Of a stretch of DNA of 64,000 nucleotides, positions 32,601 through 41,355 are shown piece by piece (the stretch's first letter is position 1; each line of letters starts with the position of its first letter). The stretch covers positions 20,330 to 84,329 of the forward strand of contig JAXLVK010000012.1 in NCBI GenBank assembly GCA_046329055.1. Direction: 5' to 3'. A program made the position numbers and the translations under genes. The stretch is from JADKCL01 sp046329055. GTDB lineage: Bacteria > Bacteroidota > Bacteroidia > J057 > JADKCL01. The notes under the pieces are model-generated. The model did no database searches. It worked only from the letters and a program-made list of their open reading frames with translations, and had not been told where the DNA came from.

Positions 32601-33148
32601 ACTGCCCCCGACCTGCGTGACAATTGCCTGTCTCAGTCCTGCTTTAGCTGGTACCCCACTCGGAGATAGTCGTCAACCTGGCTATGTCCATCACCGTGTC
32701 TCAGTCCTGCTTTAGCTGGTACCCCACTCGGAGGGGCACGTGGAGCATGTTCAAAAAACACCCGATGTCTCAGTCCTGCTTTAGCTGGTACCCCACTCGG
32801 AGCGCACTGCCCCCAACGGCGGCGCGGGTCAGTCGTGTCTCAGTCCTGCTTTAGCTGGTACCCCACTCGGAGTGGCGGCGTTTGCTGCCCAGTACGTCCC
32901 ATTCAGTCTCAGTCCTGCTTTAGCTGGTGCCCCACTCGGAGACCCTCCTCGGGCGACGAGATTTTGTCATCGTGTCTCAGTCCTGCTTTAGCTGGTACCC
33001 ACTCGGAGAATTCATGAAAAAGCAGAATTGGTTCATTTTGGGTCTCCAGTCCTGCTTTAGCTGGTACCCCACTCGGAGAAGAAGGGGGCATCATCGCCCT
33101 CTACCGACACAAGTCTCAGTCCTGCTTTAGCTGGTACCCCACTCGGAG
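29687..33148 (-). CRISPR. CRISPR array, repeat family B (about 50 repeats)
   Basis: About 50 repeats of 36 bases begin GTCTCAGTCCTGCTTTAGCT and end GGTACCCCACTCGGAG on the plus strand; spacers are mostly 32-36 bases. Repeats are near-identical toward the right (cas) end and more varied at the left (CACCTAAAC, CTACAGC, ACTCAGAG). A recurrent variant has GGCACC (31131, 31199, 32219, 32354, 32422, 32491, 32561). Several copies lack 1-4 bases in the ACCCCACT run (30041, 30107, 30518, 31471, 31880, 32082, 32974). The leader should be at the right end and the crRNA strand is minus, giving the tag ACTGAGAC. The array belongs to the adjacent type III-A operon. Confidence 0.97.
29931..30040. mobile_element. 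Palindromic (MITE-like) insertion inside the CRISPR array
   Basis: The gap between the repeats ending at 29930 and starting at 30041 is 110 bases, three times a normal spacer. It holds inverted arms GAGGCATGGGACAAGGGGCA (about 29944-29963) and TTGCCCCTTGCC...TTGTCCCATGCCCCTC (about 30006-30035). The repeat immediately after it is damaged. Related GAGGCAAGGGGC strings occur at 52170-52262 and 61514-61542. Confidence 0.6.
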
Positions 33149-33264
33149 GACCCTATTTCATCCAAGGGATTGAGAGACAATTGATTGACCTCACATTTGC
33201 TGGAACCCAAATCGGCCTTTTGCCGAAATCCTCGGCAAAACAGCGGCTTGCCCTGCCTGCCATT
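33149..33264 (-). promoter_or_regulatory. Putative CRISPR leader with a perfect inverted repeat
   Basis: These 116 bases lie between the most conserved end of the array and the cas2 stop, where a leader is expected for minus-strand transcription. TTTTGCCGA (33218-33226) and TCGGCAAAA (33232-33240) are a perfect inverted repeat with a 5-base loop. There is no following T-run, so an integration or leader motif is as likely as a terminator. Confidence 0.5.
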
Positions 33265-33564
33265 TCAAACAAAGAACACCGGAACCTCTTGCAATATCCA
33301 AGCGCGGTCAAGATCATGTCCCAAGATACTCATTTTGTCGAAATGATCACGCTCAACCACCACCGAAAATATCTTGTCGGCGGGTTGACAATGCTTTGCG
33401 AACAACTTGCCCAACTGCCCCCAGACCAGTTTCCAACGGTAGGGGTCCAGCGTGCCCAAAAATACCGAATACTGAACCCGCTCAAAGCCCTGTGCCTCAA
33501 GGTAGTCCGAAATGCGGGTCCGGGAGGCATTGTCGGTGATGTCATAACTCACAAGTCGGATCAT
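33265..33564 (-). CDS. cas2: CRISPR-associated protein Cas2
   Basis: 99 residues, intact. The ferredoxin-like Cas2 start is MIRLVSYDITDNASRTRISDYL with the conserved Asp in VSYDITD. GFERVQYSVFLGTL and ADKIFSVVVERDHF follow the family pattern. Cas2 dimers bridge two Cas1 dimers during spacer integration. The ATG overlaps the stop of the cas1 remnant by 4 bases (ATGA). With cas1 almost wholly missing, its adaptation role is doubtful unless Cas1 is supplied from elsewhere. Confidence 0.95.
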   Translation of the reverse strand: MIRLVSYDITDNASRTRISDYLEAQGFERVQYSVFLGTLDPYRWKLVWGQLGKLFAKHCQPADKIFSVVVERDHFDKMSILGHDLDRAWILQEVPVFFV

Positions 33565-33740
33565 GCGTCACCGCCTTTCTCCCCCTTCAGGAATCCTTGT
33601 GCGAGGGCGGTGAGCCGAGCCTGCACTTGGTCGCGTCGCTTGATCTTCTTCCCGCCAAACAGCGTCTGCTCCTGCATCATCGCCACCCAAGCGGGGATGA
33701 AGGCCCGCTTGCCCTCCCGAGAGAGCCAAAAGCTCACTTT
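33561..33740 (-). pseudogene. cas1: cas1 C-terminal remnant
   Basis: About 58 codons without a proper start read FWLSREGKRAFIPAWVAMM...KKIKRRDQVQARLTALAQG. This fits the Cas1 C-terminus (YL..EGR..F..A.....I..R..I..Q...L). An in-frame stop lies immediately upstream, and the 330-base interval up to the csm5 stop at 34099 cannot hold the missing roughly 270 residues, including the catalytic Glu/His/Asp. The natural stop overlaps the cas2 start (ATGA). So cas1 has suffered an internal or 5' deletion. Confidence 0.75.
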
Positions 33741-33827
33741 TTAAATGGCACCTGGAAATGGCAGACAAGGCTCACACCCCGCAAGAAACACTCCTGCAGG
33801 ATGCAAGCCTCTGCTCAAATCGAGACA

Positions 33828-34058
33828 TCACATGTTGTTGGCTGAACCGCTGCGGTCCACTTGAATCGCGACCTTGGCCCCGGTGAGCTTCTGCTTGGTC
33901 GCATCATACGATCCCGGCTCGAGCAGCGCATACAATTTCTCGTTGGCCTCCAAACTGTTGCCCAACGGAATCACCCGGCCTGCCAGCACAATGCACAGGC
34001 CATTGAGCAGGCCGGGTGATCCATCGGAAAAGAACGTCTCATACGTCAAACAACCCAC
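33828..34058 (-). CDS. Small unrecognised ORF between csm5 and the cas1 stub
   Basis: About 76 codons from a possible GTG at 34058: VGCLTYETFFSDGSPGLLNG...VIPLGNSLEANEKLYALLEP and a stop after RSGSANNM at 33828. Codon use looks coding, but I recognise no family. It occupies the position where cas1 should be. A 13-base perfect inverted repeat (33971-34019) falls inside it. It may be the scar of whatever replaced cas1, or part of a further frameshifted gene. Confidence 0.35.
   Translation of the reverse strand: MGCLTYETFFSDGSPGLLNGLCIVLAGRVIPLGNSLEANEKLYALLEPGSYDATKQKLTGAKVAIQVDRSGSANNM
33971..34019. repeat. 13-base perfect inverted repeat
   Basis: TCACCCGGCCTGC (33971-33983) and GCAGGCCGGGTGA (34007-34019) are exact complements separated by 23 bases, giving a strong hairpin between csm5 and cas2. 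Confidence 0.7.
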
Positions 34059-34098
34059 CCTGCATCTCCCAGCATGATGGCGCGCTGGGTTCCTCTGG

Positions 34099-35648
34099 TC
34101 AGCAGAGCCCGCGGAATTCGATGGCACGGATGCGGCCCGTGCGTTGGTCGAGGTCGGTGATGCGGACCTTGCAGCGTTGACCGGGTGGGAGGTCGGTGCG
34201 GTAGCTGAGTGGCACGAGTTGCTCCTGTCCGGGGCCGCTGATCAAGAGCCGGAAGGTCTTGATCGGGGAAATTGTCATTGGGTTGCGGTGCGTATTCGGC
34301 GATGAGTTCCTGCCCTCGGCGGAGGCGATCCTTGGCGGGGTTGCGGAGGGCTTCGGTTTCGGTTGGGGAGCTGTGTGGGGGGAACTGCGGCTCTTGAGTC
34401 GGCAATGCGGATGTTGCATCCATGATGGCGCTTTCCAATGCGGCCGGAGGGTCAATCGTCTGATTTTGCTCCGATATTGGGGTGTCAGCCTTTAGCGCTT
34501 GTGCCTTCGGGAAATGCCGCCTGTCTTCCTCCACATGCCGCAAGCAGAGGTAGCCGAAGGGGATATAGCGTTTGGCGAGCTTGCGGGTCTTGGGATAGGG
34601 CAAGTCTCCCGCGCTTGCGGCTCCCCTCCATGAGCTTGTCAAAATCCCCATAGCCCATGCAAGATTCCTGCCATCCGCCTGTGATGCTCGTCCAGCCGGT
34701 CGCGAAGCCGACCCGGACGAGGGCTTCATTCTCGGGGTTGAATTTCGCGGCCCGCCCCAAGATGCCCTTGAGGTATTCGCAATACTCGGCCGCCTCGGCT
34801 GGGTTCCGCTCTTTATTCTCCCAGAAATCTAGCTCCTGTTGCAGCAAGCGGAGGTTGTGCTCGTGCAAAGTGTGTAGCATCATCGCATGGCCATAAGCAC
34901 GCTGCACCTTCACCCCGTGGCCCGCATAGCGGGGATCCTGCATCACCTCAAACAACCTCTTGGGATAAAGAATCCGGGTATGGCTGCGCTGTCCCTTGGG
35001 ACGACCTCAAAAAATTGCTGCTCGTCTTGCCGCTTCCAAGTCCAGCCTTTGTGTGTTTTGTTCAGGAGGTCCACGGGCAAGCAACGGGTTTTGGAAAACA
35101 GGGCATCACTCGGGGCCAAAAACCTGCTCCAGGTCGGAGTTCATGTCTTGGCCAAAGAACTTGCCGACTTTTCCTTTTTCCATTTGTCCAATCCCCAATC
35201 ATGACAAAGGTTCTCAGGAGCGGTGCGCAAGCCCGTGGCGAGCAAAGCCGTCGAATCGCCCCCTTAAGAGGCTACTGCCGGGCAGGTAGGGCAGGCCGTG
35301 GGCATCGGTGATCATGGTCTTGAATTCGGGCATGTTTTCTGGCTCGCGGTACTCGATCTCCCTCAGGCTTACAAGTGTCGAATTGAGGTTGGATTGGTAG
35401 CGGCTCAACCATTTCAGGGTGGGATAGCCGGCATTGATCTGCTGCACCCACTCCCCTATCCGGCCCTCGCCCACGATTCGCAATACCTTCTCATGGTCGA
35501 GCAGGGCGATGGTCTTGCTGTTGCCCCCTGCATTGGAGAACTCCAGATAATCAAAATCCCGGCGCAGGCTGTCCCCGCTGCCGATATGGAGGGGGCTGAG
35601 GGTTTCGATCTCGTAATGGTGGATGATGTTGAAGTCGTCGCGTTCCAT
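34099..35648 (-). CDS. csm5: Type III-A effector subunit Csm5, frameshifted
   Basis: ATG 35648 starts MERDDFNIIHHYEIETLSPL and contains the RAMP-type SPLHIGSGDSLRRDFDYLEF and PYLPGSSL(R)GAIR. Further pieces follow in other frames: ALLATGLRTAPENLCHDWGL, KVGKFFGQDMNSDLEQVFGP, FEVMQDPRYAGHGVKVQRAY, then VRVGFATGWTSITGGW and PKTRKLAKRYIPFGYLCLRH (typical Csm5 C-terminal motifs), a Pro-rich linker, and a final beta segment ending AIEFRGLC. Together they make about 510 residues, long for Csm5 because of this tail. Csm5 caps the crRNA 3' end of the complex. At least four single-base frameshifts interrupt it. Confidence 0.8.
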
Positions 35649-35659
35649 ATTGGGATGGA

Positions 35660-36697
35660 TTAGAAGGTGGAGAACAGAAAGGGAAGGCTGATGGGGCGGC
35701 CCTCGCGATGGAGCAGGACAGGGTTTCAAGTCTCTGCCGCAACGGATTTGCAGGTCCACGGTGCGTCCTACGATACAGTGCGCCGCAGGGAACACACTGC
35801 CCTCCGCAAGCATGAAAACCGACTTCTTGCGCAGCCGCATGGCATCGGGCTGATCGGTGATGGCGATGTAGCCGCCCCGCTTGAGGAGGCTCCATGCGCT
35901 TGCCTCAAGGGTCGGCGCATCCAACTCCTGTGGGCCGGGACAGTAGAGCGAAAGCGTGAGCTGATGGGTGGCTGCATCGAGACGCTCAGGCTCAGGCTGC
36001 GCTCCTCCAAGGTGAATTGGCCCATGCCCCGGCTCTTGGCGAGGCCGAGCCCCTCGTCTTGGAGGAGCTTCATGCAGGCGTTGAGATGGGTCTTCTGTTC
36101 CCTTGGCAGCCGAGGAATCCCATTCCACCAAGAGTACCATCCGGAGCTTGCGTCGGGAAAAACTTGCTCAAGGAAAAAGGGTTCGGGATCGTAGCCGCCT
36201 TCCCGGTCAACGAGCCCGCATTGATGTTCACGCGCTGCGCCGTCGCCCGTTGGATTCGCGGGTCCTCTTCGGCGACAGCAGGAACGGTGGCATAAGCCAT
36301 GCTGCCATCCTTCGAAATTTGTTGCGGATCGATATGCAGGAGCTCGCCCTTGAGAGCTTTCTCAAACAAGGACAGGCTCAGGTAACGCAGCCGCGCGAGC
36401 CGCTTGCGGTATTTGGTGGCTTCTTCGCCTCCGCCGACTTCGATGCGAAATCCCCGTAGCGGGATGGGCAGGCCGTGGTCCTCGTTCACGAAGAAATGCC
36501 GAGGATACCCGGAACACGTTCAAAATTCCATGAGCCCTGCATCCCCCTTCAGCTTGACATAAGCAGATGCGATGGCGGACTTAATCGTATCGCTGTAAAG
36601 GTGGTCCTGCCCTCGCGAGGTGTCAGGCTTACCAGTGGGAAAAGGTCACGGCGGACTGGAATTTCAGCCGGATGGCCGTGAATGTTCGGGTGCCCAT
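35660..36697 (-). CDS. csm4: Type III-A effector subunit Csm4, frameshifted
   Basis: ATG 36697 (MGTRTFTAIRLKFQSAVTFS). The family pattern is visible across frames: DHLYSDTIKSAIASAYVKL, VNEDHGLPIPLRGFRIEVGG, YLSLSLFEKALKGELLHID, RATAQRVNINAGSLTGKA, LTLSLYCPGPQEL, RKKSVFMLAEGSVF and finally CPVLHREGRPISLPFLFSTF before a TAA at 35660. Csm4 binds the crRNA 5' tag and contacts Cas10. There are about five frame changes. The gap to csm5 is 11 bases. Confidence 0.8.
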
Positions 36698-36807
36698 GCT
36701 TATGCCTTGAGGCTTGCTGGAATGGGATAACCGTCTTCGGTGTCGAGTGCGACTTGTTCACCGCTGCCGGGAGTAGTAATTGGCATCGCGCCCCCTACAC
36801 CAGTCGA

Positions 36808-37425
36808 TCACCGAATTTTGACTTCGCCATAGCCGCGAGAGCCGTTGCCGCCGAGGTAATCGTCTTGCAGCGGGCATAGCTGATAGACGAGGTGGACGAG
36901 TTCGCTTTCATCGTCGCCTTCGAATACATTCAAGACCATGCTCAGGGCAAAGGTCGCACCCTGCGGCACCCGCTCAATGGTGCAGGGCATGGCGCCAACA
37001 TTAGGAGCGGTCGAGCACGACCTCGGTTTTGGCTTGTGCGAAATACAGGTCGCTGTGCTTGAAGTCTTCCACAGTCAGCAACATGCCGTCCCGCACGAGG
37101 ATGCGTGAAGCACGCTGCGGCACCTTGTCATCATCGCTGATGGTTCCGAAGAGTTTGCCCCCATTGCTGTCGGGTTCCATACAGGGGCCGTTGTTGATCT
37201 TTTGGCCCATTTTCTCCTTGCCGATGCGGCCCTCAGCAAGTTCCAGCAGGGAACGCATCTTGCTGATCGAGGAGCCAGGGGATATAGGGCTTGTTGTCGG
37301 CAGGATTGCGGACAATGAAGCTCGTGACACCGCCGATGTCCATTCCTGAGTCCGTGCCACCGCAATGTGCAGGCCAAAGCGGGTCTCGATGCGGCCTGTG
37401 AAGATGATTTTGTGAGGAGTTTCAT
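36808..37425 (-). CDS. csm3: Type III-A backbone subunit Csm3, frameshifted, atypical active site
   Basis: ATG 37425 (MKLLTK), then in the next frame IIFTGRIETRFGLHI, then GGTDSGMDIGGVTSFIVRNP, DNKPYIPGSS, a long open part (ISKMRSLLELAEGRIGKEKM ... GTISDDDKVPQRASRILVRD), NVGAMPCTIERVPQG, and the tail QDDYLGGNGSRGYGEVKIR. These are all Csm3 hallmarks. In characterised Csm3 the catalytic Asp (D32/D33) lies in IGAIDSPV; here the aligned GGVTSFIV has Thr. The region around it reads cleanly in one frame, so the change is unlikely to be an indel artefact. Csm3 forms the filament and cuts target RNA; that cutting may be lost here. Confidence 0.82.
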
Positions 37426-37463
37426 GTTTTTTAGAATTGATTTTGAGTGAAGTGAATTGATGG

Positions 37464-37912
37464 TCAATGCTTCCCTTTGTCGGTTTCCTTCTCAGGTGCA
37501 TTGTAGCGGTGATAAGCAAGCAAGGCTTCCATGAGGTCCACGAAGTTGGAAAAAGCGGCGACCTGCTCAGCTTCCGTTCCCTTGACTTCCGAATATGCCT
37601 TGAGGAAAATTTGCTCAAATTGATAGAGCGCAGAATCCTCCATGCGGATCTTCTGTCCGTCGCGCCTGGGTTCCTTTTCGTAGTTCCGGCGCACGGTGTA
37701 GGCGATCTTGGGGGCGAGCAGGAGGAATCGGGTACGGGCATCCTTGTAGCCCACGGACTCGATGATCTTCACCTCCCCGAAAAGTTGCGGAGCTGTGTTT
37801 TGGTGAGGCCCTTCTTGGCCAATTCGCTGCCTTCTTGCTCGGCGAATGCGATCATTTGGTCGGAGATCGTTTCACGTATCCATTTCGGATCAAATGTGAT
37901 TTTCTGTGACAT
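37464..37912 (-). CDS. csm2: Type III-A small subunit Csm2, one frameshift
   Basis: ATG 37912 gives MSQKITFDPKWIRETISDQM and continues to TKTQLRNF. One missing T in a TTTT run near 37780 would rejoin it to GEVKIIESVGYKDARTRFLL and the C-terminal F..FVDLMEALLAYHRYNAP, a Csm2 signature. Joined length is about 149 residues, normal for Csm2. It forms the inner filament of the complex and binds target RNA. Confidence 0.82.
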
Positions 37913-37924
37913 ATTGGATTGGAA

Positions 37925-40291
37925 TTAGCCGTGATTCAATGCTGAGGTGGTTGATGAAGAACGCTCCTGCCGCTGAGCAAGCTCTGCCCAGCGGGCGGCG
38001 ACATTGACAATGCTGAGATAGTGGTGTTGGGAGCCGGTCGCCCGGCCGGTATGGGAGTTGGAATTGATATCCGTGAAGAGCCGGCGGAGGAAATCCTTGG
38101 CTTTGGAGTCCCCCCTTCCCTCCCGCTCGATCATTCTTGCAAAGTCCCAGCAAGGTTCCACCGCCAGCTTTCGGCGACCTTGTCACGAAGCTGCTGACGG
38201 TATTGCGCATGGTGGGTCTTCACCTTGTTGATGAGGCTGTTCTGTATCTGATTCTCATCGGCGATATGGTGCTTGATCTCCAGCATCAGGTCACGCACAA
38301 TGGGGAACTCTACCTCCCAGTTCAGGGGCACACCGAAGAGGGTGATGGCATTCTTTTCGCGCCGCTCCTTCTCTCCTTCCCGCAGGGGCAGAAAATGCCC
38401 TTTTGCGATCCGCTCCTGCTCATCGGCAAGTAATGCAGCCCTTGCGATGGGGAATTTGGGCCCGACCATGGTGATGCCTCCCGAGAGCCCCAAATGTGGA
38501 TTGCCACAGGTCCATTTGCGAAAGCCTTGGTAAATGCGATCGGCCATGTCAAAGAGCAGGTCCACCGCCCGACGAGAGAGGTCCCCCGCCCGCATAGATG
38601 ATGTATGTGCCTGTGAGATAGGCATCATTGGACGCGCGCAGGGTATTCAGCCAACCCTTGAAGATGTCCAGGCTGCGGCTGAGGCAGGCATAATGCGCCA
38701 ATACGGCGTCAGGGACCGCAAACCGCTCGCAAACTGATGCCAGGTTGTCCACGTCCATCCGCAAGATGGCGAGGCGCTTGAGTTCGCCCTCCGTTCTTCC
38801 CCGCCGCCCACAAGGTCCTCGAAAGTGAGCGGAACACCCTCCTCGTCCGCCGGGGAAACTGTTGCCGCCATAAAAGACGAAGCCCAGCGCATCTGCTTGC
38901 CTTGTGGCAGCAGTGAGGAAGAAAAGGTGCTGTTCATGCAATGAAGCGCTTCCCTCGATTTGCGGCAGGGCTTGCTGCAATTCCTCGTTGCTCAGGAAGT
39001 AATTCCGCACCCTTTTCCCACAAGGTTTCACAGGACGCATTTCGTAGGGCAGGTTGAGTTTGCGGTCCGACCGGAGCCACCACTTGGCATTGCGCAGCCG
39101 CTTTGCGGGTAAATCTGATCATGGGTGCTCTGCTTCAGGTCCAGAGCTTTATCCCCTGATCCGAAGCGGGCTTTTCATTCAGGCCAAATTCCTCGTTGGT
39201 GATGGGGTCGCGACCTTGGTCCCCTCCGATTTCACAGGGGGCAAAGAAGTCCTCTGTCGCAAGCATTTGCCGGGAGAATTTCTGCTTCTTCTTGGCATTG
39301 CCTGCTTGGATGAGCTGTTCCCAAATCTTGGCGATGCCGCCATTCTGCAAGTCCTTTTCCCCGAAAGCCAGGGAAGCCAGGAAAACGTGAGCTGAATCTG
39401 GTGCACCGCAAATATCCGCTCTGCCAAGGAGGCCTCTACTTTATGCAGTATCTCGAGATGGTGATCGGTATGTGGCACAAGCAGGAAAAATCCGCCCCCA
39501 CTCGCATACACGACATGCAGGCTCGACAAGTTGAGGGCAGCGAGCAACTCGTCCAAAACGCTGTCAATCAACAACTGCAGGTAGAAGGACCGACCCTTGA
39601 GCAGCTTGGAGGCATTTTTAGAAATGATGTCGTAGAGGAAGGTCTGAATGCCTGACAAGTCTCCGCCAACGAGCAAGAAGGGCTTTTCGTTTTTGCTTTC
39701 GGCCTCATGGAGGCAAGAGGCCATTGCTGCCACCACCTTGGCATGGTCCGGGAGGGCCACGATGCCGCCTTGAATGGCTGCTGCCGGCAAAAAAGCTGCA
39801 TGTCGCAAGACCAAATGGTAGGCTGTTTCCAGCAGTCCCTCAGCAGAAGAAGTCGGGAGCATCGCCCAATCCGTCACGAATGCCCTCCAAAGCGCCCTGT
39901 GATCTGGGGCTGATACCTGCTCCCTGGGGAAAATGTCCTCTGTGGCACTCAGGCTTACTACGGGGAATCGGTATTTGGGTGTGGTCATGCCCTGACCAAG
40001 CACTTCCAAAATGGGTCGAAGTGTGCCGGAATCCTGGTTCGTGGAGGCATTGGAGGCCATCCTTTGGGCATCTGCAAGGGTTTTCCCTGGTCGGGAATCG
40101 GCGTCGAGCAATGCCTCTGCAATCATCTCCGACGTGATGCCGACCGCCTTCAATGGCATTTCCAGCTCCGCAAGGCAGGCACGTACTTGTTGCTCCCGGT
40201 TCGACGGCAGGTTGTGGGCAGCGGCATACCATGGCAAGATCTCCCCGATGATCGCGGCCGATTGCAGGACATGGATGGCGTTATTTTCCAT
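37925..40291 (-). CDS. cas10: Cas10/Csm1 large subunit, no HD motif, frameshifted
   Basis: ATG 40291 (MENNAIHVLQSAAIIGEILP). Residues 1-100 carry no HD (H..HD.GK) motif, and cas6 overlaps the start, so there is no room for a separate HD part. LVGGDLSGIQTFLYDI (about 208-222) and YASGGGFFLLV (262-272) are the first palm domain. After a shift near 39390 come FFAPCEIGGDQGRDPITNEE, then LRMDVDNLASVCERF and NDAYLTGTYIIYAGG, the second palm. The GGDD motif should sit at about 38580-38595, but the DNA reads GGCGGGGGACCTC, missing about four bases, with a frame change. The C-terminal helical domain is present (KVAESWRWNLAGTLQE..., ending at 37925). Cas10 normally makes cyclic oligoadenylates at GGDD and cuts ssDNA with HD. 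Confidence 0.82.
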
Positions 40292-41027
40292 GGTCTTGGG
40301 CTTGGATGGATTTCACGACGCCAAATCCGAATGCCACGCCCTTGCCCAGTCCGATGTAGTCCGGCAGGAAGACGTTGGTGCTGAATTCGGCATTGAAGGC
40401 GAGGAAGCGGACATCCTTGTGACGGATGCTGCGCCCCTCCCAATACTGTGCAATGCTCACCTCGATGGGTTCCGCAACCCACCAATCCAAGCCCCGCGCC
40501 ATGGTGAGGATGGTGTTCGTGAGCCGCTTCTCCAGGATGGTCGCCCGCCGCGCAAGGCTGTTCGTGGCAAGGTATTCCTTGTAAGGTTCGTCCTGCAATG
40601 CCAACCAATTCTGAATGCGGTAATGGAATTGTTGGTTCCAAGTCCGCAATACCACTTGGTTCATGCGCAAGTCGTCCACAGTCATCTCATGGGTTTTCCC
40701 ATCCACCGTGAGGCGGCGCTCAGGCTGGGAGAAATACCGTTGCATGGCATCTGCCCCCTCGTTCAAGGCGACGATGGCCGCCTTGCCCCGGATGGACTTG
40801 TACTGGATGAGCGGGTACCTGTAAATCTCGGCCCCATCGGCGTCGTGGTTGTGGAATAGGTGCTCGGCATGCCCCATTCGCTCGCCCATAGCACCACGGA
40901 ATAGCGGGATATCGGGTGGGCTGAGTTCCATGCCAAACTCGACACGGAGATACCGTGCGCGGGTGATGGAGGGAAGAGGATGCTCCTCGCTGGGCCGCTG
41001 GGCGGCTAGAGTGGGTGGGTGTTGCAT
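40281..41027 (-). CDS. cas6: CRISPR pre-crRNA endoribonuclease Cas6 (Cas6b-like)
   Basis: 248 residues from ATG 41027 (MQHPPTLAAQRPSEEHPLPS). An intact frame with the C-terminal FLPDYIGLGKGVAFGFGVV glycine-rich loop of Cas6, FSTNVFLPDY before it, and an N-terminal ferredoxin-like part (LSPPDIPLFRGAM, YPLIQYKSIRGKAA). Cas6 cuts within the repeat to leave the 8-nt tag. It overlaps the cas10 start by 11 bases and is the first cas gene of the operon. It is the only long cas gene besides cas2 without a frameshift. Confidence 0.85.
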   Translation of the reverse strand: MQHPPTLAAQRPSEEHPLPSITRARYLRVEFGMELSPPDIPLFRGAMGERMGHAEHLFHNHDADGAEIYRYPLIQYKSIRGKAAIVALNEGADAMQRYFSQPERRLTVDGKTHEMTVDDLRMNQVVLRTWNQQFHYRIQNWLALQDEPYKEYLATNSLARRATILEKRLTNTILTMARGLDWWVAEPIEVSIAQYWEGRSIRHKDVRFLAFNAEFSTNVFLPDYIGLGKGVAFGFGVVKSIQAQDHGK

Positions 41028-41049
41028 AATTGAATCCTTTATTGATCTA

Positions 41050-41313
41050 TCAAATCGAGTGGAGAACAGGTTCTGTTGGATGTGGGCTGAATTGCGATCC
41101 CCTCTCCTGCCGGATTGCGTCCACCTGATTGTCCAAGGCAACCGATTTGTCGTGGAATGCAGCTTCTTGGATCTGCTTGTGGGCTTGGAGAAGGGTCAGG
41201 TCAGTGCGCAATGCAGTGAGGGTGGAGTGCAAGCTGTCCTGTGGGGAGGCGGCTTTGAACGCAAAGCAACCGAGGAGTATGATTGCCAGTATATGGATTC
41301 TAATCACGATCAT
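41050..41313 (-). CDS. Small membrane-anchored coiled-coil protein, partial paralogue of the gene at 45487
   Basis: 87 residues from ATG 41313 (MIVIRIHILAIILLGCF); a GTG at 41322 is an alternative. A hydrophobic N-terminal signal or anchor is followed by ASPQDSLHSTLTALRTDLTL and further heptad-like sequence. The order hydrophobic segment, ASP(Q/S)DS(L/I), coiled coil matches the N-terminus of the 281-residue protein at 45487-46332 (ASPSDSILMQGRLQNLEQ), but the second membrane helix and the cytoplasmic domain are missing. It sits 22 bases before cas6 and 43 after the VWA gene. Function unknown. Confidence 0.6.
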   Translation of the reverse strand: MIVIRIHILAIILLGCFAFKAASPQDSLHSTLTALRTDLTLLQAHKQIQEAAFHDKSVALDNQVDAIRQERGSQFSPHPTEPVLHSI

Positions 41314-41355
41314 GGTATTCACTTTTGATTTTTGAACTAAAGGTATATGGGTTCA

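Noticed and set aside
30296..33130. Open frames through the CRISPR array encoding SQSCFSWYPTR / LSPALAGTPLG repeats
   Set aside because: These are translations of the CRISPR repeat itself, not genes.
29641..33148. Spacers matching genes in this window (self-targeting)
   Set aside because: None was noticed by eye, but this was not an exhaustive comparison; a spacer search against the genome and phages would be decisive.
33218..33240. Rho-independent terminator after cas2
   Set aside because: The stem is perfect but no T-run follows on either strand, so it is listed only as part of the putative leader.
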